64,000 nucleotides of DNA from Phoma sp. XZ068 (lineage: Eukaryota > Ascomycota > Dothideomycetes > Pleosporales > Didymellaceae). Shown here piece by piece: positions 10,738 to 21,099 of the stretch (within the stretch, counting starts at the first letter, position 1; each line of letters begins with the position of its first letter). Location of the stretch: NCBI GenBank assembly GCA_004835665.1, contig RBKR01000013.1, positions 620,001-684,000 of the forward strand, given 5' to 3'. The position numbers and the translations under genes were made by a program. The notes beneath the pieces were generated by a model. That model did not search any database and was not told where the DNA came from. It worked only from the letters and a program-made list of their open reading frames with translations.

Positions 10738-12184
10738 GGTGGGTAGGTGGTGTAGTTATCGCGAGGTATTGACTATCAGTTTCGGTCTGGGTGATGTCGG
10801 TGTGAGTATAGGCAGCGTCCTTGTCCGGAGAGAAGGTGTGCGGTTGTGGTTTGAGGATGGCAGTGTTCAATTGTTTCTACGGAAATCTACATCGTCTCTT
10901 CAAAGCAGGTACCAGTCTCCACATCTCTGTGCTTGTTCACCTGCCTGGGCCTCGGTCAAAGGTGCTCGCTAGCCGCGAGTCAATCTTCGGGCCCTAACTT
11001 CGACCTCGTGCGTAACTTGCCGCTTCAGGCAAGTACGATTGCAAGGCTGTAGATTGCTGGAACTCATGCGAACCGAAGGCCAGTTTGTTAGCGTTGACGT
11101 TTGTACAGCTTTGTGCGATCACGTGATAGTGAAGGACAATCCGGGCGCGCTCATTGGCTGTGAGCTATGGCCAGGTGAGCTTAAGGATGAGCTTTGGGGA
11201 AGCGGGCCGCTATGGACGGGTGCTTGGCGGCGGAGTCGGCCTCATGCAGCACCCGGCTATTCTTTCATGTTCAGATCTGGGCGCCCGGTCGTTTCTTGAG
11301 TATGCTCAGACTGGTCGCTCCTAGCTTGAACCGCATAACACCGGTTCCAGCACCTTCACTCTTGGTGACTGGTGTGCGAAGAACAGAGAGATCTTATGCG
11401 ATGCCATCAGAGGACGTCACTGCTGTCGTGGAAAGCAAAAACGCCGCACTTTAAGCCAAGGGATCAGATACTAATTGAGACGATTCAGCTATTTGGCAAT
11501 GCTGGCTATCGCGGGATGGATGTCGACGCCGCATGTGCAGCCTCGCACCGCCTGATCAGGACGGCCACAAATCGAATCCACCCCAAAGCAGCCGTCTTAT
11601 GCAACAACCCTTCTCAGTCTCTCGCTTTGGGTAAAGCCTAAGCAAACTTCCTTGCGGGTGAGCCCACATTATGCACCAAATTATTGGTGTCAGTCTGCGA
11701 TTGGTGCATAAGGCACCAAATCCTGGAAGACAGCGGGCGATGGCGTTCGTTTACGACAACCATCACGAGCTTTCATGGATCAACCTTCAAGCTGTACAGC
11801 CATCGACGGAAGACTAATATCTTGCCTGAAGCGGTAACTTGTGTTGACGACGGGCTGTCACGACTGTCCAAATCCTTCTTTTCCGCCGACACCATCGGCA
11901 GCTCCTGCGGAGAGATTGCTTACCGATGTCCAAGACTGGACATCCAAAGCATTCGACAAAACCACCGCTTCTCAACACACCCAAAGGATACAGAAGACGA
12001 TACAAGACCATATCCCTCGAATGAGCGGCGTCACATGGGAACGGGAGAACTGGTTAATCAAGCTTCGGGTGGACCCACCGGCAAGCCCTGACTATATTGG
12101 CAATTTCGGCATGGCGTTATACCAGCACACTGTCCAGTAGTAGTAGTCAGATGTTGATCTCTATTCCCAGAGGTAACATCTCGT
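10738..12184. other. Intergenic stretch with weak small-ORF candidates
   Basis: No confident gene. Two weak candidates lie here. One is an ATG-started 50-residue frame at 11302-11454 with an Arg-containing amphipathic start. The other is an open frame at about 11844-12140 with balanced composition but no ATG near its 5' end. A CACCAA/TTGGTG repeat cluster sits at 11669-11721. Confidence 0.5.
11669..11721. repeat. Cluster of inverted and direct CACCAA/TTGGTG repeats
   Basis: TTATGCACCAA (11669-11679) and TTGGTGCATAA (11701-11711) are perfect 11-base inverted repeats, 21 bases apart. Another TTGGTG lies within the spacer, and GCACCAAAT occurs as a direct repeat at 11673 and 11713. Four half-sites in about 50 bases suggest either a protein-binding cluster or a small relic; nothing in the sequence decides between these. 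Confidence 0.7.
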
Positions 12185-13477
12185 TCAATACCCAATCTCA
12201 CAAGTCGTCACATCTTCTACAAAATGCTTCTCCCTGTAACCCCTCGTCCACCATAAATACCACGGCACAATATTCATCTTGATCCGGTGACCCAACCAGC
12301 CCACCTCCTGCACTGTCTTCACCACACTCTGGCTCTCGTCCCACGCTGTCTCGATCCTCGCCCTACGCAATGTTTCATACGCATCAAACGCCTCTTTGAC
12401 GGGCGTCCCATCACTCCCATTGTCGCTCTTCTCCATCCACCTTGCCAGCACGCGGGCAAAGAGCACGCCATCTTCGAACACGATTCCTGTGCTTTCTCCC
12501 TGCGGTGGCATAGCGTGCGCAGAGTCGCCAATCAGCGTGACCCTATCCGTCGCCCACTTTCCACGCTTGGACAGTGTAAACACCGGCCACAGATACAAGT
12601 CCTGCGCTTCCCTAATCCACTCCTCGATCGCAGGCTCCTTCGCCCCGGAGTACCTCTGCAACATATCTTGCCGCGTTTTGTCCGCATCCGCACCTCGCGC
12701 CTTCCACCCGTCTCGCGACTGCAGCCCATCGTCGGGAACTTGCATCAGCGCGCCAACGTAAATCGAGTCCTTCGCAGAGCTGTGGTAGGATGTGAGGAGC
12801 ATGCCACCCCGGGCGAAGTTCATACCTGAGGCTTCAAAGTGCGGCGTCTGATGGGACTTGAGCGGGGCGAAACCAAAGGCATTGCATATCCCGGAGTATG
12901 TTGCTGTGCGTGAGGGTTCAACGTGCATGAGGCGCGTGACGGAGTGGATGCCATCGCACCCTATAAGGATGTCTGAGGTTGATGATGTGCCGTCAGCGAA
13001 GGTGAGCGTCACGTCTGTGTCTGTTTCGTGGATCTTAGTCGTCTTCTTGCCGCATGTGAGTGTGATGTTAGGGTGTTTAGCGATTGCAGCTAATACGCCT
13101 TTGAGTGCTTCGCCGCGCGTTATGCGGAGTGCTGTGAAAGGTGGTGTCCCAAGCCCTCTGCCATCAGGGCCGCGAAAACTGGATTCAGCTATCTTGGTGC
13201 CAGAGTAGAGGTCGAACACTTCGACAGCGGGGCATTCAGCACCATAGTTTGAAGAGCGAATTTCTTGGAGGGCGCCGAGGTGGGAAAGCAGGCGCAGGGC
13301 GTTTGGAGTGAGGTTCACAGCACCACCGATGGTTCCGGGTTCTGGGCGGATCTCATAGATTGTAATAAGAGGTAGTGACGAATTGGAATGAGCAAACTTT
13401 GTGAGGGACAAGGCTGTTGTGAGGCCGGCTATACCGCCGCCCAGGATGGTTATGCGGAGTGGTTTGGAGGCGAACAT
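12185..13477 (-). CDS. FAD-dependent monooxygenase, salicylate-hydroxylase-like
   Basis: Single exon of 430 residues from the ATG at 13477. Class A flavoprotein monooxygenase signatures are in place: the Rossmann dinucleotide loop GGGIAG (residues 13-18), the LIGCDGIHS segment matching the DG motif, and the second FAD motif with GDSAHAMPPQG (about 317-327). The enzyme would use NAD(P)H and oxygen to hydroxylate an aromatic or polyketide-type substrate in the cytosol. No signal peptide or membrane anchor is visible. A SnoaL-fold protein lies head to head 846 bases away; the two could form a small metabolic pair, but the substrate is unknown. Confidence 0.9.
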   Translation of the reverse strand: MFASKPLRITILGGGIAGLTTALSLTKFAHSNSSLPLITIYEIRPEPGTIGGAVNLTPNALRLLSHLGALQEIRSSNYGAECPAVEVFDLYSGTKIAESSFRGPDGRGLGTPPFTALRITRGEALKGVLAAIAKHPNITLTCGKKTTKIHETDTDVTLTFADGTSSTSDILIGCDGIHSVTRLMHVEPSRTATYSGICNAFGFAPLKSHQTPHFEASGMNFARGGMLLTSYHSSAKDSIYVGALMQVPDDGLQSRDGWKARGADADKTRQDMLQRYSGAKEPAIEEWIREAQDLYLWPVFTLSKRGKWATDRVTLIGDSAHAMPPQGESTGIVFEDGVLFARVLARWMEKSDNGSDGTPVKEAFDAYETLRRARIETAWDESQSVVKTVQEVGWLGHRIKMNIVPWYLWWTRGYREKHFVEDVTTCEIGY

Positions 13478-14323
13478 TGTGTAAGCTGCGGTGATAGCTT
13501 GAGGTTCCGAGTGCGGACTTTAGTCTGGTCGTAGACTTGCAAACACGAGGTCAAGCTAATGAAGCAGCCTTCCAGATGTTTTACTTGATGGAAAATGTGC
13601 TTATGTATGTGTCTCGATCACCACAGTGGTGAGCATGCATGTAGTACAGCTTCGGCAAAGTCGGGGAACCGACTATAGTCTGCGCAAAGCCGAACGTCAG
13701 GCTGCCCACATAGTAAGCTCCAAGAACTAGCTTTACACACTTTCAGGCAACCAAGCCTTGGGCGATGTTTCTCAATGGGCTGACTGTTCTGAAGAGCCTC
13801 CTCTCCGCACAGCAGGCTGCGGACGAGATTCGTGGGCGAGATCCCAGACGCTTATTATCGGAAGTTGACAACAGCTTCGGACCATTCAGGGTAGTGAAAT
13901 CATGAATCATGTTAATCTGATTGTGAAATCAACATGTCGAGGTGCGTTTGCTCGCTATTAGTTGATTCCGTGTCGCAAGTGGTGACGGACAAGTTCCTAC
14001 TGTCAACCTTCCCAATTGAGTAATCATTGCATTATCATCGAACACGGTTGCATTTTACAGGCCCTTGCTACCCTCTTCTAGCGTTAATAGCTGCATGTCT
14101 GCGGGTAGAGCCGGCGAGACGCTGCGGAACCACTCTTGTCTGACGTTCTTTACCTCAAAAGCAGAATCCATAGGCACCCTGTAGGAATCTATAACTGGCG
14201 CTTCTATTGAACACGTATGACATGCTTGATGAGCCTGCTCGGCTCCCAGATGCGGGGTTCCGGCATTTCATATATCAAAGGTTGATTGCACCGACTGCGA
14301 GCCGATACTGAAGTCCGCCCATC
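13478..14323. promoter_or_regulatory. Divergent intergenic region, unusually free of open frames
   Basis: Upstream of both the FAD monooxygenase (-) and the SnoaL-like gene (+). No reading frame of 60 codons or more lies wholly inside on either strand. An imperfect palindrome of the form CATGTT...AACATG lies near 13913-13943, and TATAT at 14271 is about 50 bases before the plus-strand ATG. I see no gene. Confidence 0.55.
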
Positions 14324-14854
14324 ATGTCAGAAATCAACCCGCTGGATATTCTTGCCATCAAGAACGTCCTCTCGCGCTACTGTGAGGCATTGGACACCAA
14401 AGATTTTGCGCTTCTTGAGAATGTCTTTGTACAGGATGTCAGCGCAGACTACCCCTTCAATTCAGATCTGCAGGGTGTTCAAGCAATTGCCAAAGCCATC
14501 CAAAACCGGTATTGGAGGCCTCATTGTACTCCCTGTATTCGAGATCTGATCAAACGTAGACTAGGACCTGTCCGAACTCACCACAATCTCACAACACAAA
14601 GAATAGTTTTCGAAGGAACCGGCAAGACTGCGCATGCTGTTACATACTTCCAGGGTACACATTTTGGGCAGGGTCCGCACGAGGGCAAATTTCTTTGTGC
14701 CTACGGAAGATATATCGATGACTTAGTGTTTCATGAAGTCAGTGACGGCGATTGCGAAGGTGTACCTGGCGCAAGTGGTATCTGGAGAATCAAGAGACGG
14801 AAAGTAGCATTCACCCAGAGGATTGGAGATGAAAAGATCATGTCTGAGTATTGA
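14324..14854 (+). CDS. SnoaL-like domain protein
   Basis: Single exon of 176 residues from the ATG at 14324. The N-terminal helix pattern (IxNVLSRYCEALDTKDFALLENVF) followed by beta strands with conserved His/Asn-rich turns fits the SnoaL/NTF2-like cone fold (family SnoaL_4 and similar). Members include polyketide cyclases, dehydratases, ester hydrolases and non-catalytic proteins, so the reaction cannot be named. No signal peptide. It lies head to head with a class A FAD monooxygenase, a pairing compatible with breakdown or tailoring of a small aromatic compound, which is inference only. Confidence 0.82.
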   Translation: MSEINPLDILAIKNVLSRYCEALDTKDFALLENVFVQDVSADYPFNSDLQGVQAIAKAIQNRYWRPHCTPCIRDLIKRRLGPVRTHHNLTTQRIVFEGTGKTAHAVTYFQGTHFGQGPHEGKFLCAYGRYIDDLVFHEVSDGDCEGVPGASGIWRIKRRKVAFTQRIGDEKIMSEY

Positions 14855-15065
14855 TCGCGGGGATTTGCACAAGATGAGCGCGAGAACAGATTTCTAATCA
14901 ATCTGGCAGCAGCGAGCCTTGACGCTGCTGTTTCACGCTTGCTCTTTCCTTCCCGTTGCTGAGATGCCTGGGCTTCCTTCACACCACGTTGCACACAGCT
15001 ACCGCAACCTCACTTCACACGAACAGCATCAATTACATTTCTGTTCTTACTATACTACCCTCACT

Positions 15066-15443
15066 ATGTCGAATGAATCTGGGAACCTCGCTGATATAGA
15101 CATGGACGCTCTCTTCACTGTGCTTCCTGCCCAGCAGAAGCAGATACTCGGCGACGCGCTCTACACAAAGATTCAACGGATCCAGCCAGACCTGGCCGAC
15201 AAGATCTCGGTTATGATTCTTGAGATGAACAGTAACGAACTTCTCGACCTGTGAATAACCCCCAAGTGTCTCAGTATTCGATTGCTAACTTTTTGTAGTG
15301 TCCTCGACGAGTCCGCTCTCCGTATCAAGATTGACGGGGTCATGAGAGTCTATGCCGAATACCTTAAGGAAGAGGACAGTAATGGCGAGCATAATGAAGG
15401 CACTACTTCTAACGATAGCCTCAATCCTGAGCCGCGATCTTAG
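15066..15443 (+). CDS. Stand-alone MLLE (PABC) domain protein
   Basis: Two exons, 15066-15250 and 15299-15443, give 109 residues. The 48-base intron has a TTGCTAAC branch point. Residues about 12-83 match the MLLE/PABC domain at the C-terminus of poly(A)-binding protein: a LPAQQKQILGDALY helix, the signature loop KISVMILEM (family consensus KITGMLLEM), then ELLDLV and a last helix. The splice junction falls inside the domain and the frame is restored exactly. No RNA-recognition motifs precede it, so this is not Pab1 itself. MLLE domains bind PAM2 peptides in translation and deadenylation factors, so a free MLLE could compete with Pab1 for those partners (inference). A short acidic tail follows the domain. 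Confidence 0.85.
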
Positions 15444-15639
15444 GAGGATGCTTGGAGCTCAGAGGCTTGCCAGATAGACATATTCTGGTCAGTTAACAAC
15501 CCCAATACCTCTCTTCACTACAGCTGCTTAACTGCTTCTCCACTTTTCATCCCATAATCAGGGCCCAATATCTGCCGTAAATATTGCATATGCTTAACTG
15601 TACAGTGTGCAGGATGCAGTCCTCCAAATCGAGGAAGGC

Positions 15640-18600
15640 ATGAAATTACTTTCGGCGAAGAATCCCTACACGCAGAATCCGTGCTACGAAGACCCAGAGG
15701 CGCGACACGATCAGAACGACCGAGCATGCTGCGCATATATCTCTAACTTTTTCAGCGACAAAACCAACCTCGTATACTACATCAAAGGGACGCGTAATGT
15801 CGATATGCTCCACGGCGGTATGACAAGTGTGCAAGCTTTCAGCGGCGCCGTACTTTTTGCGGTCAGCCCCTATAGTCTCTCCTCTACTTTGGAATGCATC
15901 AAAATCAAAGGATCTGAGCACGGTAGCAACAGAGTAGTCAAGAGCACGATGCATTTCGAGGCTACCAAATGGCGATATTTGTACGACACGGGCAGACTAG
16001 TGTGGAAGAAGAGCGACATCGACCTGGCAAAGTTGACTGAGCTTATGGGATTGGCGTCAGATTACAACGAACGCAACGGTAACAGAACACCTCACCCAAA
16101 CAACGACGAGATGGGTCTTAATCCACAGTTCGACCAACATAAGTCGCAGAGCAAGACACTGAGTACCGGGCAGGCAATGAGCGCAAAGAAACGAGGAAAG
16201 ATGAAGTCTTCAATTGAAGGACATGAATGTTGCGATGCGGATAGCAACATGGCGCGCTCAGACAGCGTGATCTACGATCGCAAGCCCGGAGGCGGTCCAT
16301 GTGAGATCGGAATGGCATCCAACATGAAACAGGCGGACACACGAACGGCTGAAGATTTTATCAATCTCAAAATGTTCAAAAAGAATAACAACATGGACAG
16401 TTTGGGTGAGATATGGACCTTGGTCAAGGCTTCTGTCCATCGAGCCAGACACAGCAGTATCCATCGAGACCTGGTTGCCGAAGAGCTGATCGATGAAGTA
16501 ATATTCGTTGAGAAGCGCGAAGAAGAGCTTGCGCAGAGAAGGATAACTTTAAGCACCGACAGAAGTTCAGAGGCTGCAATTGAGATTGCTGGGCTTGGAC
16601 TGGACATTGCAGCTGAACGTTTTTGCCTGATCCAAAGAGCTGCTAATTTCTCAGCCCAAAGATGGAAAGAAAGCTGCGAAAGGGATCTCAATGAAAGTAT
16701 CAGCGAATTCCAACGCAAAAAGACCGACAAGCATGAGATCAAATACTGGCTTATGGACATGCTGGTATCTTCACGCCAAAACGACCCTGGGGGTTGCGAG
16801 GTTTCTTGGGAGACTGAAGAGATCCAGACTGTGATCAACCTCGTCAACAACTTAGAGCTTCAAGCAGAATATCTGGAAAAGGTCAAAAACGCTGAAACTG
16901 ATCACATCTGTCCTGTGGAGTTCACTAGTCTCTTAGATCTTGGAGCGTCCCTTGAGACCGAGAAAATAACATACGTCTCACAAATTGCAGCCACCCTGTT
17001 TCGATACGGCGCTGTCCAAGTCAGGCATGTCCAACCAACCACGAATCAGGAGGAGGTCAATGATGAAGGGCTATCACCTGTCCAGCAAGTACTCGTGGCG
17101 GACATCATGGAAACGATACGCTGCAGCGAGCTATCAGCAGCTAATTTGTTGCAAAAGTCCGACTGGGTAGTAGAAGTAGCGGTAGCGAAATGGTTTGAAG
17201 GCAACAACGACGCCGCTACTTTCAAGGGCGCCGGGAAGCGATCAATACTGGCGGAAGCTGAGCCAGGCAGCATAAAGAAGCAGAGGACAGAATTTCCAGG
17301 TTCGCAACGGCAGAAGAGCCCCGAAGAAATATTGGAAGCTGCCCAAGCTCGACTTGCTCGTATCATTTCTGGAAACCACCCAACTGAGGAAATAATGGTT
17401 CAGAAATGTGCTCCCACACTCGGAAGTCACGGTTTCGAGATACTGCATAAGATGAAAACAGACGATGCGGAAGTTCAAGCAGAGCCTTCGCCACAAAAAG
17501 AAAACACAGTGCCAAGCGGTGAAGTCGAGGCCAAAAGTGCGAAGTCTTCCGAAGACAGGAGAATCAGTCTGAGGAAGAGGAGCCAAGTAGTCGATTACAA
17601 GGCTTTGCACAATGGCATTGACCCACTGAAGCAAGCAATCCGACAAACACTTAAAGTGGAAGCCATTAGATCGTCGCCAACCGAGCAGCAACGGACCCAG
17701 TTGCTCCGATATCCCGCCGATGGGCCGCCTTCGAAGACTGTACCTGAAGATATTATAGATGTATTGCCCGGAGGTGCTGTTCCGGTCACGCCAAAAGCGA
17801 GGGTGGCCGTTGTGAGTGAGCAAGAGGTTGAAACAACAGTCGACAGCATTGTGACTCCCTCCACCAACAGCGCTTTACCTGTCACAGCTTCACCCGCTTC
17901 CAGTAGTGATTGCTATCTAGATATCGAGGGGACCAGGCCAAGGCAGGATCAGTGGCGAAGCATCCAAGGCGATGATGTACTTCACGGTGTCAGCGAAGAA
18001 GAATGGCAGGCCAGCATCGATCAGACACGTAAGCTTGCACGACAAGCCATCGAGCACGAATCTGGACTTTCAAATCAAGAAACTGATATGGATAATGCGT
18101 TGAAGTTCCGTTCCAGCGGTGCTCTTACACTAGGGAATCAGCATATGCCTTATGTCGAAACGTTGACGAGCACGACAGTGCATGCGAGTGAAGTCGAAAG
18201 CTCCGCACAGCCAGAGCCGTCACTATCTCCTAGCGCATCATACATACCATCACCGCCCCCGCAGTCATTTTCGCCTGATCGTTCGATAAGCCCAGTTACG
18301 CCAGGGCTTCTTGCAGAACTGGAGTCAAGAGAGCCTTCGCAAGCTCTTTCTCAGGCTAGTGAAAGGTTGCCGCAAGTGCAAGCCTCAATTGAGACTATGA
18401 CTGAGCCTCTTCTCACCCGAAGAAGTTCATCATTGGCGTCCCAAAGTGCCTCAGATATGCATCCATCGCCTCCCCCGAGATTTCCAGCGTTGAATTCGAC
18501 ACATTCGTCACATCCGTCATCGAGAGTTTTTTACTTAGGCGAAATGAGACACATTCAAAACGCTCTAGCTCGAGCTGACCGCGAAATGCCTCGAATGCCC

Positions 18601-18945
18601 TCACTAGACCCGCCGAACCCTGACGGATCCACGGAGATCAATGGCAAGGTCTATTTCACTGATTTCGTAGATGTAGACTCCCCCGCTCTCCACATATCCT
18701 CGGGCCCGTCCGACTCTTCTCCAGGGCGGGATTTCTCATCACTACCTGAGGATTCACCACCGCCCACTGCGGATCCTGCCTCAGCGGTGTTGGGACCTTT
18801 CAATCACAGAGCCAACGAGGTTGTCTCATCATCGTCTTGCGACGAATCTACCGCTGAGATCTCGGATACAGATATGCGGAAAGACGATGCGCAGGAGGCG
18901 AATGTAGGAGGCGGTGTAAACGCTGATTCTGGCGCCTATGTATGA
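15640..18945 (+). CDS. Large unrecognised protein with a UBA-like segment
   Basis: A single uninterrupted frame; from the first ATG (15640) it codes 1,101 residues. The frame is open back to 15598, and a good acceptor (TGTGCAG ending at 15610) leaves room for an unseen 5' exon. The N-terminal 140 residues are ordered-looking, with several Cys and aromatic residues. The middle (about 250-480) is helical and charged. Near residues 485-525 is a UBA-like three-helix pattern (IMETIRCSELSAANLL then SDWVVEVAVAKWF). A basic motif with RISLRKRSQVVDYKAL lies at about 637-655. The C-terminal third is Ser/Pro/Glu-rich and probably disordered. I do not recognise the family. It starts 196 bases after the MLLE gene on the same strand. 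Confidence 0.75.
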   Translation: MKLLSAKNPYTQNPCYEDPEARHDQNDRACCAYISNFFSDKTNLVYYIKGTRNVDMLHGGMTSVQAFSGAVLFAVSPYSLSSTLECIKIKGSEHGSNRVVKSTMHFEATKWRYLYDTGRLVWKKSDIDLAKLTELMGLASDYNERNGNRTPHPNNDEMGLNPQFDQHKSQSKTLSTGQAMSAKKRGKMKSSIEGHECCDADSNMARSDSVIYDRKPGGGPCEIGMASNMKQADTRTAEDFINLKMFKKNNNMDSLGEIWTLVKASVHRARHSSIHRDLVAEELIDEVIFVEKREEELAQRRITLSTDRSSEAAIEIAGLGLDIAAERFCLIQRAANFSAQRWKESCERDLNESISEFQRKKTDKHEIKYWLMDMLVSSRQNDPGGCEVSWETEEIQTVINLVNNLELQAEYLEKVKNAETDHICPVEFTSLLDLGASLETEKITYVSQIAATLFRYGAVQVRHVQPTTNQEEVNDEGLSPVQQVLVADIMETIRCSELSAANLLQKSDWVVEVAVAKWFEGNNDAATFKGAGKRSILAEAEPGSIKKQRTEFPGSQRQKSPEEILEAAQARLARIISGNHPTEEIMVQKCAPTLGSHGFEILHKMKTDDAEVQAEPSPQKENTVPSGEVEAKSAKSSEDRRISLRKRSQVVDYKALHNGIDPLKQAIRQTLKVEAIRSSPTEQQRTQLLRYPADGPPSKTVPEDIIDVLPGGAVPVTPKARVAVVSEQEVETTVDSIVTPSTNSALPVTASPASSSDCYLDIEGTRPRQDQWRSIQGDDVLHGVSEEEWQASIDQTRKLARQAIEHESGLSNQETDMDNALKFRSSGALTLGNQHMPYVETLTSTTVHASEVESSAQPEPSLSPSASYIPSPPPQSFSPDRSISPVTPGLLAELESREPSQALSQASERLPQVQASIETMTEPLLTRRSSSLASQSASDMHPSPPPRFPALNSTHSSHPSSRVFYLGEMRHIQNALARADREMPRMPSLDPPNPDGSTEINGKVYFTDFVDVDSPALHISSGPSDSSPGRDFSSLPEDSPPPTADPASAVLGPFNHRANEVVSSSSCDESTAEISDTDMRKDDAQEANVGGGVNADSGAYV

Positions 18946-19451
18946 ATGGCAGAAGACTGTTGCGCAGAGAGGTAGTGCTGAACGCGGAGCTGACTATGAC
19001 ATGGGATAGAGATTCGGAATTGTCGCTGAATATGGTATCATTGGAGTACTCCTTAATAGCAATGAGCTGGATAATGAGGAGAGTGGGTCGCATGGTATGA
19101 TGGACAAACGTCCCGTGGAATGGGAGCGGGATAAAGGAGGTGTTCGTCGTGGCACAAGGTCGTCCTTAATATGCAGATATAGAAGCTGTATACATGACCT
19201 TCATCAATTCAGCCCACCAGTACGGTCCAGCCGACTTGCAACTCAGTGTAGTAATCGGTCCAATATATCTTGGACTATCTATATAGACTCTATGCTCATA
19301 CGGCAGCTCAAAGAAATACCGGGTATCGCTCCATTCAGCAGGTAAATGCTGCACCTTGGCCTCCAGTGGAACACTAGAAGCACACCATGAACGCCGTAGC
19401 GATGCCATCAATCGACCATGTCATTATCTACTACCGGTCCGCACGGGAGCG
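18946..19451. other. Convergent intergenic region
   Basis: 3' flanks of two convergent genes. Nothing else is visible. Confidence 0.6.
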
Positions 19452-21099
19452 CTACTCGGCGAACTCGACCATCAAGCTTGCACCCTTCAGTCCAGCAGCT
19501 TCAATCGTCTCGTCGAGATGCTCGATGAAGTTCTTGCCCATGAATACGAGATCGAACTCCGAGCCTTGCTTCCCCTCCCACGGCGCATCGCTCTTGATCC
19601 ACTCGTATACGCGTCGCACAGGATCTGATAGGTTGAAGCGCCGGACAAGAGGGCGACCGGTAGGTCCACGGAACTGGATGCGCGTTGTGACCTTTGGATC
19701 TGTGACTGTTGGTTCTGTGTGCGGTGCGTGAGACGAGATGGAAGCGAACAACGGGTTTGTTGCAGCCGTGGGTTCCTCTTCTGCTGGTGCTGCAGCTGGT
19801 GTTGAGGCAGCTTCTGGTAGAGGCGATGTCGCACGCGCCTTGCCCTTCCCTTCGTCCTTTGTGAGCGCGTCTGGGTCATCGTCTTTGGGCCCTTCGTTGC
19901 CGCTGCCACCATTGTCCATGCTGTTCTGCAATGCCCACTCTAACTGTTCTTCCTCAGTCATGCGATTGACGTCAACCTTCTTATTCTCCGCCTTGCGCTT
20001 GGCCACAGGGTTCTTCACGTTGACGTTCAGGCTGTAGCGGTCGAGAAATTCGTGGAGCTGGGCGTGGAACTCGACGGGCGCAGGGATAGGCGGGCCAGAC
20101 CATACCTTGACCTGCTCTCCTGTTCGTGGATCGACGATGGCAATGTGTGGGTAGGCGTCGGAGCTGTCGCGGGCATGGAAGTAGTAGTTGACGTACTGCT
20201 GGCCACGGGGGTCGTCCTTCGCGTACTGCATGAAGATGAAGTTCTCGCGCACCGTCGCTTTGATGTCGTCGTTTTTCCAGATGTCTCGGTTGAGGAGCTG
20301 GCAGTCGAAGATGGCTGGGTCTTGGATGTTGACGATGAGCCACTTCTCCTCCTCCTTGCCCATGTCTCGCGCCTTTTCCCAAGAACCCTGGTACATCAAC
20401 TCGAACGGCGGTCGGAACAGCTCTGCGAGCATGTTCATCTTTGCACTCTGCTCGGAAGCGCCGCCTGTTGACGTCGCAAGCTCACGACGTCTAGCTTCCG
20501 AGTCGGCTGAATTATCCCAAACGTTGCTTTGGGCGGTTCGCTGGTTGAAGATGCCGGCTCGACCTGTAACATCATGTTAGCTTCCACTCGATAATCTTGG
20601 TGTGTCCGCCTTGGTGCTCACCTCGTTGTCGACGTGCCAGCTGCTCTTGCACCATGGCGTCAATGTCGTCTTCTGCGTCCGCAGGCCCCCAATTAGAGCC
20701 AGGGCCGACCAGTGTCTCTTGTGTTCGTTGAATAGGCGCGCGGACTTCGTCTGGACTACGTGCTGAACCGCCGCCGCCGTAGTCTTCTTCCTGCAACCGT
20801 CGCGCCAGCTCTTCGTCGCTCTCGAGATTCGATTGTACGGGAGGGGTGTCTGTGTGTGCAGCACCAGGGTTGAAGTCGGACATTTCGTCGTCTGAGTCGA
20901 TGGTGACAGGGTTTTGCGCCGAGGAGGCAGCCACGGGCGCGTTCGCGGTAGCCGCTGGCCCGAAGTCGAGGTTTGGGCTGTCAAAGAAGAGCTGTATGGC
21001 CTGCTCGAGATTGTTGTCTGTCAGACGTAGATATTGTGAAGCCTTGTCAGGGTCACACGAGGTGATGCTGACGAAATTGAGTACGTTCTCCTCGTCCAT
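19452..21099 (-). CDS. UBA-UAS-UBX domain protein (Ubx5/UBXD7-type Cdc48 adaptor)
   Basis: Two exons, 20622-21099 and 19452-20563, with a 58-base intron, give 529 residues. Domains in order: an N-terminal UBA-like module (about residues 3-45, ITSCDPDKASQYLRLTDNN); an acidic linker with a UIM-like stretch (SDEELARRLQEEDY, about 100-113); a thioredoxin-like UAS domain (about 202-325); a charged linker with a second UIM-like pattern (EEEQLEWALQNS); and a C-terminal UBX domain (about 447-528) ending SLMVEFAE. This is the layout of yeast Ubx5 and human UBXN7, which link ubiquitinated substrates, and in animals cullin ligases, to the Cdc48/p97 unfoldase. It lies head to head with ECM29. Confidence 0.92.

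Noticed and set aside
15607..15639. A GTG start for the giant orphan at 15607
   Set aside because: GTG is not a usual start in fungal nuclear genes. The first in-frame ATG at 15640 is used, although a 5' exon remains possible.
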